A DNA stretch of 44,921 nt, from positions 1-44,921 of the forward strand of contig CAIYOB010000615.1 in the NCBI GenBank assembly GCA_903927685.1. Reading direction: 5' to 3'. This document shows, in pieces, positions 34,346-42,605 of the stretch. Made by a program: the position numbers and the translations under genes. How positions within the stretch are numbered: the stretch's first letter is position 1; each line of letters begins with the position of its first letter. The notes beneath the pieces were generated by a model. That model saw only the letters and a program-made list of their open reading frames with translations. It made no database searches and had not been told where the DNA came from. The stretch comes from an uncultured Planctomycetaceae bacterium. GTDB lineage: Bacteria; Planctomycetota; Planctomycetia; Pirellulales; Pirellulaceae.

Positions 34346-35140
34346 ATGGCGAAATCCGTCAGTGCGGAGGAATTGATTCTGGAAGCGTTGGACCGGGCCT
34401 TGGCGGACCCGAATCCGCGGAAGTTGACCGGAGGTTCGAAAGCCAGTCCCGGGATCTTCCAGGGGTCCGGCGCGGCGGCCAAAGCGGCGGGGCAACGCTG
34501 CCTGGACTTGGGTTTGCTCACCCAGTGCGGCGAACAGCGAGCGAAAGCCAAGGTCACGGCGCTGTACGGCATTGCGCCGGCCGGGATCGCGTACCTGCTG
34601 GAGCACGCTCCGTTGCGCCAGCTGCTGGCAGCCACCCAGGACGGCATCACGCGGCTGGCTCAATCCAGCGCGGATTGCCAGCAGACGCTGGCCCGCATCC
34701 AGCAGCAAGTGGCCCGGCTGCAGGAAACCATGCAGAACGCCGCGGCCCGCCTGCAGCCGCCCGATATCCAGAAGCTGCTCGCCGCCGCGTCCGCGGCGCA
34801 GGAGGCCGCGCGCAAGGCCGAGCCGCCCGCCGTTTCACCGGCCGCCCGCCCGGCCCCGGCCGCCCAGTCTGTGGACCTGGGCGCGGCGGTGGTGCAGCAT
34901 CTGCAGCAGCACAAACGCCAAGCCTCGTTGCGGCCGCTGGACCTGCCGCAATTGTTCCGCTTTGCCCAGTCGCGGCAGCCGACGCTCACCTTGGGCGCGT
35001 TCCATGATCTGGTCCGGCAACTGGCCGAGCGCGGACAGCTTCGGCTAACTCCTTTCACCCAGGCGATGTACCAGTTGGCGGAGCCTCAATACGCGCTGCT
35101 CGTCGGCCGAGAGATCATGTACTATGTCGAAGGTGTTTGA
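34346..35140 (+). CDS. Winged-helix/coiled-coil protein, first gene of the ATPase cassette
   Basis: 264 residues from the ATG at 34346, with AAGGAGG eight bases upstream; the frame open from 34130 is not coding before that. Residues 1-90 look like a winged helix (three helices, then KVTALYGIAPAGIAYLLEH). Residues about 95-155 form a coiled coil (QQTLARIQQQVARLQETM). After an Ala/Pro linker, residues about 180-264 form a second winged-helix-like unit (LTLGAFHDLVRQLAERGQL) ending in LLVGREIMYYVEGV. No catalytic residues. It overlaps the ATPase gene by 17 bases, so the two proteins are probably made together and bind each other. I do not recognise a named family; DNA binding is inferred from fold pattern. 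Confidence 0.78.
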   Translation: MAKSVSAEELILEALDRALADPNPRKLTGGSKASPGIFQGSGAAAKAAGQRCLDLGLLTQCGEQRAKAKVTALYGIAPAGIAYLLEHAPLRQLLAATQDGITRLAQSSADCQQTLARIQQQVARLQETMQNAAARLQPPDIQKLLAAASAAQEAARKAEPPAVSPAARPAPAAQSVDLGAAVVQHLQQHKRQASLRPLDLPQLFRFAQSRQPTLTLGAFHDLVRQLAERGQLRLTPFTQAMYQLAEPQYALLVGREIMYYVEGV

Positions 35141-37181
35141 GGAACAAGCGATCCGCTTTCTGCGGGGCGAAGATAATCCGTTCGACGCGTGCGTCGTCCC
35201 GGACAAGCCGGCGCACGAATTCTCCGACTGCCACGTGGCCGAGGTTCACGGCGACCAGTACGAACAGGTCTGCCGGGCGATCGACAAGTTCCGCAGTCCG
35301 GATTACCGCACGCGGCGGCAGCTGCACGAGACGCGGGCCCTGGTCGTGCGCGGCGTCCGGGGCAGCGGCAAGACGCACCTGCTGCACGTCCTCCGCCAGC
35401 GCAGCACGCCCACTCCGGAGATCTGGGTCTGCCCGCGGTACTACGACCCGGCGTTTCCGTTTCCCGAGTACCTGCTGACCGAATTGGTGCGGACGCTGTT
35501 GTCGACGGAGGAGCCGGATGCCTCGGCCCGCCTGCGCTGGGCGGCCCGGGAACTGGCGCGGCGGCTGCTGGGCGAAGCGGTCGCCGCGCTGAATCTCCCG
35601 GAGTGGCTCGAATGGTCCCGGCCGCCGGCAGGCGGGACGATCTTCTCGCCGGGCGTCAAACGCCGCGAGGCGGATCGGGAGGCGCTGCTGGATGCACTGG
35701 CGGCGGGCGCGAGCGAGACGCCGCTTGAGGCGCTCGGTGCTCGTCATGGCCTGAGCGCCGCCGCAGCCGAGGCCCTGGTCACGCGGCATGTCGACCGTAC
35801 GGAGATCGGCAGCGGGGCAGCCGTTCGGCTGCGGCGGGAAGTGCTGTTGGCCTTCAGCGAACTGGCGCTCTACAACCGCCTCGACCGCCTGGCAGCACTG
35901 CTGGAACAGGACTTTGCCCAACCCGAGGCCGCCCTGCCGCCCGCGCGGGCCGACGTGGTCACGCTGCTGCTGCAGACGCTGGCCGAAACACTCGCCGCGG
36001 TCCAGGTCCCGATCGTGTTTGGACTGGACAACATGGAGCGGCTGCTGGCGCCGCGCGGTCCCGTGGATGAGCAGACCACGCAGAGCTTCTTCAACGGGTT
36101 GGCGCACACCATCGACCAGACTCGCGGGTTGCTGCTGGTGCTGTTCGTCGAAGACGGACTGTGGAAGCAATTCAGCGGCGCGATCACCCAGTTCGCCCAG
36201 CACCGGTTGCGGCAAGGCGTCCGCGTCCGCGATTACGGGTGCGTGTGGGACCTGGAGCTGATGCCGCCGAACGCCGAGCAGATCGCGCAAGTCGTCCAGC
36301 GGCGGATGGCTCCGCTGTTGGCCCGCGCGCCGCACGCCGATCAGCTCGCAGCGAGCTTTCCCTTCTCGCCGCAGGAAGTCCGCCAGATCGCGACGGCGGG
36401 CGCGGACGTGTTGCGGACCGCGCTGCTCCGCTTGCGGGACCGCTACGACGAGCTGGTGTTGCCGGAGAGTCAGCGGACGCCGCTCGCGGCCGCCCCCGAA
36501 CCGTTGCCGGCGGCGCCGCCGGCCGGGGAAGCCGAACGCGCGGGCGACGTGCTGCGGCAGACTTGGGAAGACGCCGCGGCCAGTGGCCGGCGCAGGCTGG
36601 AGGCGTCGCGGCGGACATCGCTGGCCCAGGAGCTGCACACCGGGCTGGGGCGGTGGCTCGAACAGCTGATCGGCCAGACGATCCACGGCTGGCGGCTGAG
36701 CGAAGTCCGCTCGGCGGTGACGTTCGGCGATCACCCGGCGTTTGGGTCCGTGACTTTGGCCACCTGGCGGGACGAGCAGGGCCGCGCCGCGCGGGTGGCG
36801 TTGGGGCCCATTCTCGGCGAACGCCGCTCGATGCCCAAGGACTTGGAGGTCAAGCTCTCGGCGCTCGACCAGCGGCCGCCCTTGGCCGACCAGTTGATCG
36901 TGCTGTGGCCCGTTTCGCCGGGAGGCGCCGAGGGCCGACAGTTGCCGCCCGCGACGCAGCAGACCTGGGACCGGCTGGCGACAGGACGTCCCGTGCGACT
37001 GTGCCAATTGCCGTTGACCGACTTGGCCTGGCTGCTCGCCTTTCCGGAATGGCTCAGCCAATACACGGCCGGGCTGCCGGCCGCGGAATCGCCGGCTGGC
37101 TTTGTGCTCGAACGTACCGGTTACTTGCTGGCGGACTTGGCGCCGGCGAACCCTTCCGACCCCAGTCTTTCCGCTGCCTGA
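35124..37181 (+). CDS. P-loop ATPase, ORC/STAND-like, of the cassette
   Basis: 685 residues starting MSKVFEEQAIRFLRGEDNPF inside the end of the previous gene. Walker A GVRGSGKT is at residues 77-84, Walker B IVFGLDNME at about 297-305, and a sensor-1-like strand LLLVLFVED at about 336-344. The long insertion between A and B (about 210 residues) is helical, and the region after 345 resembles the helical lid of ORC/Cdc6 and STAND ATPases. Residues about 520-680 form a separate C-terminal domain with alternating strands and helices (RRLEASRRTSLAQELHTGLG, DQLIVLWPVSPGG) that I cannot name. It is probably a molecular switch ATPase that works on DNA or with the winged-helix partner. No signal or membrane segment. 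Confidence 0.82.
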   Translation: MSKVFEEQAIRFLRGEDNPFDACVVPDKPAHEFSDCHVAEVHGDQYEQVCRAIDKFRSPDYRTRRQLHETRALVVRGVRGSGKTHLLHVLRQRSTPTPEIWVCPRYYDPAFPFPEYLLTELVRTLLSTEEPDASARLRWAARELARRLLGEAVAALNLPEWLEWSRPPAGGTIFSPGVKRREADREALLDALAAGASETPLEALGARHGLSAAAAEALVTRHVDRTEIGSGAAVRLRREVLLAFSELALYNRLDRLAALLEQDFAQPEAALPPARADVVTLLLQTLAETLAAVQVPIVFGLDNMERLLAPRGPVDEQTTQSFFNGLAHTIDQTRGLLLVLFVEDGLWKQFSGAITQFAQHRLRQGVRVRDYGCVWDLELMPPNAEQIAQVVQRRMAPLLARAPHADQLAASFPFSPQEVRQIATAGADVLRTALLRLRDRYDELVLPESQRTPLAAAPEPLPAAPPAGEAERAGDVLRQTWEDAAASGRRRLEASRRTSLAQELHTGLGRWLEQLIGQTIHGWRLSEVRSAVTFGDHPAFGSVTLATWRDEQGRAARVALGPILGERRSMPKDLEVKLSALDQRPPLADQLIVLWPVSPGGAEGRQLPPATQQTWDRLATGRPVRLCQLPLTDLAWLLAFPEWLSQYTAGLPAAESPAGFVLERTGYLLADLAPANPSDPSLSAA

Positions 37182-37186
37182 ACACC

Positions 37187-37924
37187 ATGAATACCGCGAA
37201 TCTAGGTTCTCCCTGGCTGGCCCGCCGTCCGGCGCGGTGGTCGATGCCCGTCAGCCTGCAGCCGCGGGCCGCGCGGCGCTGCCGGATCATCCAGGCCGCG
37301 GACAAGCGGCCCGTGCGCCAGTCGGCCTGGGGCTGTCAGCTGCGGCCCCGCGGCCATTACCAATTGGAGATCGCCGTGGACGGGGACGGCGACGAGCCGC
37401 GCGGCGTGTCGCTGGTCGCCGGCCCGTTGCGGCGGGCCAACGACCAGGAGCACCGGTTGGCGGAAGACGGCCGGACCGTCACCCGCTATGACTTGCAGTT
37501 CGCCCGCGACGACGACGCGGCGCGGCTGCCCGGCTTGTGGTGGTCGCGGCACGAACCGCTGGTGGCCCGGCTGGAATACGGCGACGGCCGGGAGGATTGC
37601 GAGCACACGCTGTGGCTGGTCGTCACGCCGCGCCGCTGGTGGGCCCTGCTGGCCTTGATCAGTTCGGCCGTCCTGTACGGCGTCGTGCCCTGGCTCTCGC
37701 GGCGGATTCTGGACGAGGGCAACCTGTCCGTCGCCTGGTCCCAGGTGCTGCAGGTCCTGAGCCGTCCCGCCGTCTGGCAGTGGTTGATGCTGGTCATCGT
37801 GCTGGTCTGGCTGGCTGTGTTCCTCAGCGATCGGCTCCACCTCTGGCTGTCCGCCCGCCGGGTCCGCCAGGAGACGCGCCGCCAAGTCCAGCAGTACCGC
37901 CGCCCAGCCGCGCTTCAGGGATGA
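37187..37924 (+). CDS. Membrane protein of the cassette, beta domain plus two C-terminal helices
   Basis: 245 residues from the ATG at 37187, five bases after the ATPase stop; no ribosome-binding site is visible, so coupled translation is likely. Residues 15-155 are charged and beta-rich (GHYQLEIAVDGDGDEPRGV, EPLVARLEYGDGRED). Two membrane helices follow: ALLALISSAVLYGVVPWL (about 163-182) and WLMLVIVLVWLAVFL (about 204-218), then a basic C-terminus with RRVRQETRRQVQQYRR. Without an N-terminal signal, the beta domain may lie in the cytosol next to the ATPase. No known family is recognised. As third gene of the cassette it may be the effector or membrane anchor. Confidence 0.7.
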   Translation: MNTANLGSPWLARRPARWSMPVSLQPRAARRCRIIQAADKRPVRQSAWGCQLRPRGHYQLEIAVDGDGDEPRGVSLVAGPLRRANDQEHRLAEDGRTVTRYDLQFARDDDAARLPGLWWSRHEPLVARLEYGDGREDCEHTLWLVVTPRRWWALLALISSAVLYGVVPWLSRRILDEGNLSVAWSQVLQVLSRPAVWQWLMLVIVLVWLAVFLSDRLHLWLSARRVRQETRRQVQQYRRPAALQG

Positions 37925-38105
37925 CGGGGCGGCGTCCGATCATGCCGGCCCTGGGCAGCGGGTGAGCCGATCGGAGGATCAGCCGCGAGAGCCCCATTCC
38001 TCCCGCTTCCCTTCGCGCGCCTTGCAGCCGACGGAGCCACGCTGGTGCCGAACGTTTGCAGAGCGGGTAAGATTACGGTTTTGCCAAACGCCCCGGAGAA
38101 GAACC

Positions 38106-38846
38106 ATGATCCGACTTGCCGCATGCCTGACGCTGTTGATAGCCTGCCCCTGGCCCCAGGCCGCTGAAGCGATCGGCGGCGAGGCGGGCTGGACCAAGCT
38201 GTTCAACGGCCAGAACCTGGCTGGCTGGGTCGTCAAGTGCCGACCGGCTGACCAGGACAAGACTGGATACTGGAAGGTCGTGGACGGCACGCTCACCGCC
38301 GAAACACCACCCGGCAGCAAGCACCACTACATCTGGCTGCTGACGGAACAGGAGTATGGCGATTTCACGCTCCGGCTACAGGTCCAGACCTACAGCAAGA
38401 CCACAGGCAACAGCGGCATCCAACTCCGCAGCCGGTACGACGACGAGGCGGGCTGGCTCGACGGTCCCCAGGTGGATATCAACCCGCCCGGCACGTGGCG
38501 AAATGGCTTCATCTACGACGAGACGAGAGGTGTGCAGGTCTGGCTGTGGCCCAACGTAGGCAAGCCGGCCAACGCCAAGCCGGAACACGCTCCCCAGGGA
38601 TCGAACTGGTTGCACGCCGATGAGCGGGACGTCTGGAACCAGGTCCAAGTGATCTGCCGGGGAACCAGGATCACAACGGTTGTCAACGGAGTTACCATCG
38701 CCGACTACGATGGAGCGGGACGGCTGGATGACGAAATCCATCGCCGCCGGAACGTCGGCATCCAGGGGCATATCGGGCTGCAGATCCACCCCGGCAACGA
38801 GCTGCTCATTCGGTTCAAGGACATTGAGGTGCGGGAGTTGCGGTGA
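38106..38846 (+). CDS. Exported DUF1080 protein (3-keto-disaccharide hydrolase-like)
   Basis: 246 residues from the ATG at 38106, with GGAGAAG upstream. Signal peptide about 1-22 (MIRLAACLTLLIACPWPQA). The mature part is a single DUF1080 jelly-roll: WTKLFNGQNLAGW near the start, then YWKVVDGTLTAE, NSGIQLRS, and HIGLQIHPGNELLIRFKDIE at the end. DUF1080 domains have lectin-like folds and some are described as 3-keto-disaccharide hydrolases acting with GFO/IDH-type oxidoreductases. It is a stand-alone single-domain form. The gene is separated from the cassette by 181 bases and from the methyltransferase gene (convergent) by 219. Confidence 0.93.
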   Translation: MIRLAACLTLLIACPWPQAAEAIGGEAGWTKLFNGQNLAGWVVKCRPADQDKTGYWKVVDGTLTAETPPGSKHHYIWLLTEQEYGDFTLRLQVQTYSKTTGNSGIQLRSRYDDEAGWLDGPQVDINPPGTWRNGFIYDETRGVQVWLWPNVGKPANAKPEHAPQGSNWLHADERDVWNQVQVICRGTRITTVVNGVTIADYDGAGRLDDEIHRRRNVGIQGHIGLQIHPGNELLIRFKDIEVRELR

Positions 38847-39065
38847 GCTTGAGCGTGGGTTTCTGGATCGAGGTTGCCAACTGAATCCACTCACCCTGAA
38901 CTCGGTGTAATCCACTCCCGAGTCCGCACCCCCGCCGCTGGTCGAGGCCCGAGCCGCCAGGGTCGCCACCGCAGTCTGAATCGGTGCGGAGGCGTTCAAG
39001 GGGAAAAGCCGCAATCTTTTGCGGGTTTGCGAAACGGCAGGGGCGGCAGATTCGCGTCGACAGGG

Positions 39066-39671
39066 TCAATCCGCTGCGGGTTTGACTTTCAGCGGCGCGG
39101 TCCAAAGGTAGATGTAGTGCTCGACCGCGTCTTCCTTGGACTTGACGGTGATCATCTTGTCCGGTTCCTCGACCCGATCCTGGAAGCCGTAGTCGTGGGC
39201 GACGATCCGCGTGCCAGGCTTGAGTTTCTGCAGCTGCGGGATCAGTTTGGCGTTCATCCACGGCAGCAGGTACAGCGTGACGACGGTGGCCTCGCTCAAG
39301 TCCACGGCGAAAATGTCATCCTCGCGGATTCGCACCAACCGTTCGACGTGATTCCGCGCAGCGTTGGTCCGCGCGTCGCGGACCAGCTTGGGGTCAAGCT
39401 CGATCCCGACGCCGCGGCAGCCGTACTTCTTGGCCGCCGTGACCACGATTCGGCCGTCGCCGCAACCGGGGTCGTACAGCACATCGTTCTTGGTGACGCC
39501 AGCCACTTCCAGCATCTTGACGACGATATCATCCGGCGTGGGGACGTACACGGAATCCGGCGTTCGTTTCGGCTGGTCGCCATCGGCCGGCTCGCTCGCC
39601 CAGCCGCACAACGCCGGAACCAACACGACTCCCCAGACCAGCAGTCTGAAACCCATTCGCAATTCGTACAT
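39066..39671 (-). CDS. Exported SAM-dependent methyltransferase
   Basis: 201 residues from the ATG at 39671 (MYELRMGFRLLVWGVVLVPA), with AGAGGTG upstream. The first 25 or so residues form a signal peptide or membrane anchor. The rest is a class I methyltransferase: YVPTPDDIVVKMLEVA, motif I VLYDPGCGDGRIVVTAAKK, and GVGIELDPKLV for the ribose contact. S-adenosylmethionine is a cytosolic cofactor, so an exported enzyme is odd; the leader may instead anchor it with the domain facing the cytosol. The family is recurrent in planctomycetes. Substrate unknown. Confidence 0.85.
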   Translation of the reverse strand: MYELRMGFRLLVWGVVLVPALCGWASEPADGDQPKRTPDSVYVPTPDDIVVKMLEVAGVTKNDVLYDPGCGDGRIVVTAAKKYGCRGVGIELDPKLVRDARTNAARNHVERLVRIREDDIFAVDLSEATVVTLYLLPWMNAKLIPQLQKLKPGTRIVAHDYGFQDRVEEPDKMITVKSKEDAVEHYIYLWTAPLKVKPAAD

Positions 39672-39784
39672 GCAAGCACCTCTGGTCAGATTTCCCGTCT
39701 CCGCACCGTTCGTGAAATAAGTGAACGCGGCCTTGGCTCCTATCCTATGCCCGGAGCCCGCCACGGTGCAACGCCCCTAAGCGT

Positions 39785-39872
39785 CCCAGCTGGGCGTCCC
39801 AGCCGTTTCGGCTCTGCGGTCAAGAGCCTGCTGCCGAGAGGGGGCACTGACCCCGTTCAGGGGATTGCCCCC
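39785..39872. repeat. Cluster of three short hairpins upstream of the MASE1 gene
   Basis: Within the 348-base gene-free gap 39672-40019 three palindromic units follow each other: CCCAGCTGGG (39785-39794), AGCCG-TTT-CGGCT (39801-39813), and a larger one at 39840-39872 with outer arms GGGGGCA/TGCCCCC and inner arms CCCC/GGGG. It looks like a REP-type dispersed element. The rest of the gap must hold the divergent promoters, which were not identified. Confidence 0.5.
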
Positions 39873-40019
39873 GGCGTCGCAGCACCAAAGATTTGCGCGG
39901 GTACATCTCCTTGTCTGAAGTCTTGTCTTGTCTGTGTGGCAGATCTAGCCAGATTCGTCGCGGAGGGCTCGGCTGGGGCCTCGACTCCGGCAACGAGTCC
40001 AAGCGTGGGAGAATGACGG

Positions 40020-42605
40020 ATGACAGCGCAGAGCGCAACGCCGAGCCGCTGGGCCCGCATTCCGGGTTATGCGGCGGGGGCCGGCATCTTGATCGCCGGC
40101 TATCTAGCCTCGGCTCAAGCGGGTTTGGCGGTGGCCATTCCGCCGGGCAACGCCACGGTCATTTGGCCCCCGGCAGGCCTGGCGGTCGCCGGTCTGCTGC
40201 TGCTGGGTTGCCGAGTCTGGCCGGCCGTCTGGATCGCATCCGTCATCACCAACTTGACGACGGGGCTGTCCCCGCTGGCCGCCGCGCTGATCGCCGTGGG
40301 CAATACGGGCGAGGCGGCGTTGGCGTGCTGCCTGATCCGGCGCACGCTGGCGCTGGATGCGCCGTTTGCCAAAGTGTGCGAGACGGTCCTGTTCGCGGCG
40401 GCGTCCGCGGCTGCCTGCGCCGTCGCGGCCAGCGTGGGGGCGGCCTGCCTGTGGGCGGTCGGCTTGGCGCGGGGGCCGCAAGTCGCGGCGAACTGGTGGA
40501 CTTGGTGGCTGGGTGACCTGGCCAGTCTGCTGATCCTGGTCCCCCTGGTCCTGGCGTACCGCCAACGCGGCTGGCGGTTGTCGGACCCGGACCGCTGGCC
40601 GGAATTGCTGTTGTTGTTCCTCTGCGTCCTGTTGGTTGGCCAGGGGGTGTTTGGCGGTCGGCTGCCAGGTCGCTGGGCCGAGAACCTGGTCTACTTGCCG
40701 ATGATCCTCTTGATCTGGGTGGCGTTGCGGTTCGAGTTACCGGAACTCACCACGAGCACGTTGCTGCTGGGAGCAGCTGTTGTCTCCGGCACGTTCCGGG
40801 GGGCCGGCGTCGCGGGGCGGAGCGAGTTGCTGCAGTCGCTGTTCGACGTCCAGGTCTTCATGAACGTGTACGCCGTAACCGGCTTGGCCGTGGCCGGGAT
40901 CGTGGCCCAGCTGCGCGCGGCGTCGGTGGTCGCCGCCCGGTCGCGGAGGCAGTTGCGGAACGCGATCACGGAGCGGCAGCGATTGCAGAGGTGGTTCCGC
41001 AAGCTCTTGGATTCGACGCCCGATGCGACGCTCGTGACGCGGCACGACGGAGTGATCGTGCTGGCGAACGAGGCGGCGGAACGCGTGTTCGGTTATCCCC
41101 CGGGCGCGCTGCTCGGCCAATCCATCGAGATGTTGATCCCGGAGCGGCATCGGGACGGCCATCGCCAGCACGTGGACCGATACCAGGCGGCGCCGCGGAT
41201 CCGCATGATGGGGGCGGGGCAAGAGCTCTCGGCGCGCCGCCGGGACGGTCTGGTGTTTCCCGTCGAGATCGCCCTGGGGCCGATGCAGACGGAGGAGGGC
41301 CTGTTCGTCTTCTGCTCGGTGCGCGATATCACGGAGCGGAAGCTGGCGGAGCGGGCTTTGCGGGACAGCCAGGAGCGGTTTGACCTGGCGGTCCGCGGGA
41401 CGGACGCGGGCATTTGGGACTGGGACCTGCGGACGAACGCGGTGTTTTTCTCGCCGCGTTGGAAGAGCATGCTGGGCTACCAGGAACACGAATTGAAGGA
41501 CGATTTTGCGGAATGGAAAGACCGCCTGCACCCGGACGATCGCGAGCGGGCGCTGGCGACGATCCGCGAGTACCTGACGAACCAACGGCCCGAGTACGAA
41601 CTCGAGCACCGGCTGCGGCACAAGGACGGAAACTACCGCTGGATCCTGGCCCGCGGCGCGGCCGTGCGGGACGCGGACGGCAACGTCTACCGGATGGTCG
41701 GGTCCCACCTGGACCTGACCGACCGCAAGCGGTCCGAAGAAGCCTTGCGCAAGCAGGAAGTCCAGCTCATGGCCGCCGCCGAGATCCAGCGGCAGTTGCT
41801 GCCCCAGGCAGCGCCCGCCGTGCCCGGTTTCGAGCTTGCCGGCCGCTGCTATGCCGCCGACTTTGCCGCCGGAGACCATTTTGACTATCTCTGGCTGCCG
41901 GATGGCTCGCTGGTCTTGACCCTGGCCGATGTCAGCGGGCACGGCGTCGGGCCGGCGATGATCACGGCCTCGCTCCACGCCCGCTTTCACTCGTTGGCCG
42001 AGATCTCCAGCGATCTGCCGAAGATTGCGAAGACGTTGAACGCCCGCTTGTATCAGGGCACCGGCGGGGAGATGTTCGTCACGCTGATCGCCGGCCGCCT
42101 GGATCCTCGCGCGCGAACGCTCGCGTGCGTCAATGCCGGCCACCCGCCGGGATACGTGCTCGACGCCTCCGGGGCAATCAAAGGCCAGTTTGACAGCGCC
42201 AGCGTGCCGCTGGCGCTCCTGCCCGACTTCGAGTTCGCCGTCAGCCTGCCGCTGCAATTGGCGGACGGCGACCTGGTGTTCTTCTATACGGACGGATTGA
42301 CCGAGGCCCATTGCCCGGACGAGCCGCTGTTCGGCATCGAGCGGGCGCTGGACGTCGTTCGCGCCCACCGCGATCGGCCGGCGGCCGAGATCATCGACGC
42401 CGTGTACGCCGCCGTCCGCCGTTACCTGGGGACGGGCAAGCCGCATGACGATATCACGCTGGTCGTCGCCAAGGTCGGCGAGCTTGGCGTGCCTGGGGTC
42501 GAGCGCAGCGAGCCCCCAGAGCCGAAAACTGGGGGCTCGCCACTCGTACCTCGTGGCTCGACCCCAGGCACCCACTCCCCCTCGTCAGCCGGGACGCCGC
42601 GCTAG
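40020..42605 (+). CDS. MASE1-PAS-PAS-PP2C (RsbU/SpoIIE-type) membrane phosphatase
   Basis: 861 residues. Residues 1-300 contain eight or so hydrophobic helices of the MASE1 sensor type (GNATVIWPPAGLAVAGLLLL). Two PAS domains follow: about 328-445 (LLDSTPDATLVTRHDG) and 453-575 with a PAC motif (RFDLAVRGTDAGIWDWDLR, GNYRWILARGAAVRD). Then the RsbU-like junction AAEIQRQLLPQ and a PP2C phosphatase domain (about 590-830) with metal ligands in LADVSGHGVGP (Asp637), NAGHPP and FFYTDGLTEA. It should dephosphorylate a serine/threonine phosphoprotein, typically an anti-sigma-factor antagonist, in response to membrane and PAS signals. The last 35 residues come from a palindromic DNA element. Its stop overlaps that of the convergent isomerase gene. 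Confidence 0.93.
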   Translation: MTAQSATPSRWARIPGYAAGAGILIAGYLASAQAGLAVAIPPGNATVIWPPAGLAVAGLLLLGCRVWPAVWIASVITNLTTGLSPLAAALIAVGNTGEAALACCLIRRTLALDAPFAKVCETVLFAAASAAACAVAASVGAACLWAVGLARGPQVAANWWTWWLGDLASLLILVPLVLAYRQRGWRLSDPDRWPELLLLFLCVLLVGQGVFGGRLPGRWAENLVYLPMILLIWVALRFELPELTTSTLLLGAAVVSGTFRGAGVAGRSELLQSLFDVQVFMNVYAVTGLAVAGIVAQLRAASVVAARSRRQLRNAITERQRLQRWFRKLLDSTPDATLVTRHDGVIVLANEAAERVFGYPPGALLGQSIEMLIPERHRDGHRQHVDRYQAAPRIRMMGAGQELSARRRDGLVFPVEIALGPMQTEEGLFVFCSVRDITERKLAERALRDSQERFDLAVRGTDAGIWDWDLRTNAVFFSPRWKSMLGYQEHELKDDFAEWKDRLHPDDRERALATIREYLTNQRPEYELEHRLRHKDGNYRWILARGAAVRDADGNVYRMVGSHLDLTDRKRSEEALRKQEVQLMAAAEIQRQLLPQAAPAVPGFELAGRCYAADFAAGDHFDYLWLPDGSLVLTLADVSGHGVGPAMITASLHARFHSLAEISSDLPKIAKTLNARLYQGTGGEMFVTLIAGRLDPRARTLACVNAGHPPGYVLDASGAIKGQFDSASVPLALLPDFEFAVSLPLQLADGDLVFFYTDGLTEAHCPDEPLFGIERALDVVRAHRDRPAAEIIDAVYAAVRRYLGTGKPHDDITLVVAKVGELGVPGVERSEPPEPKTGGSPLVPRGSTPGTHSPSSAGTPR
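42489..42571. repeat. Nested inverted-repeat element inside the end of the MASE1-PP2C gene
   Basis: Outer arms are 16 bases, perfect (42489-42504 and 42556-42571, GTGCCTGGGGTCGAGC and its complement). Inside them a second perfect 12-base pair lies at 42508-42519 and 42529-42540 (GCGAGCCCCCAG and complement). The unit could form a two-stem cruciform. It adds residues VERSEPPEPKTGGSP and following to the protein and also lies 31 bases past the stop of the convergent gene, where it may end transcription. Confidence 0.8.

Noticed and set aside
35115..37061. 648-residue frame on the minus strand
   Set aside because: Antisense to the cassette ATPase; no motif, Arg/Gln-rich shadow composition.
36161..37186. 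Longer N-terminus for the cassette membrane protein
   Set aside because: The upstream frame lies inside the ATPase gene and is Arg/Ala/Gly-rich; the ATG at 37187, five bases after the ATPase stop, fits better.
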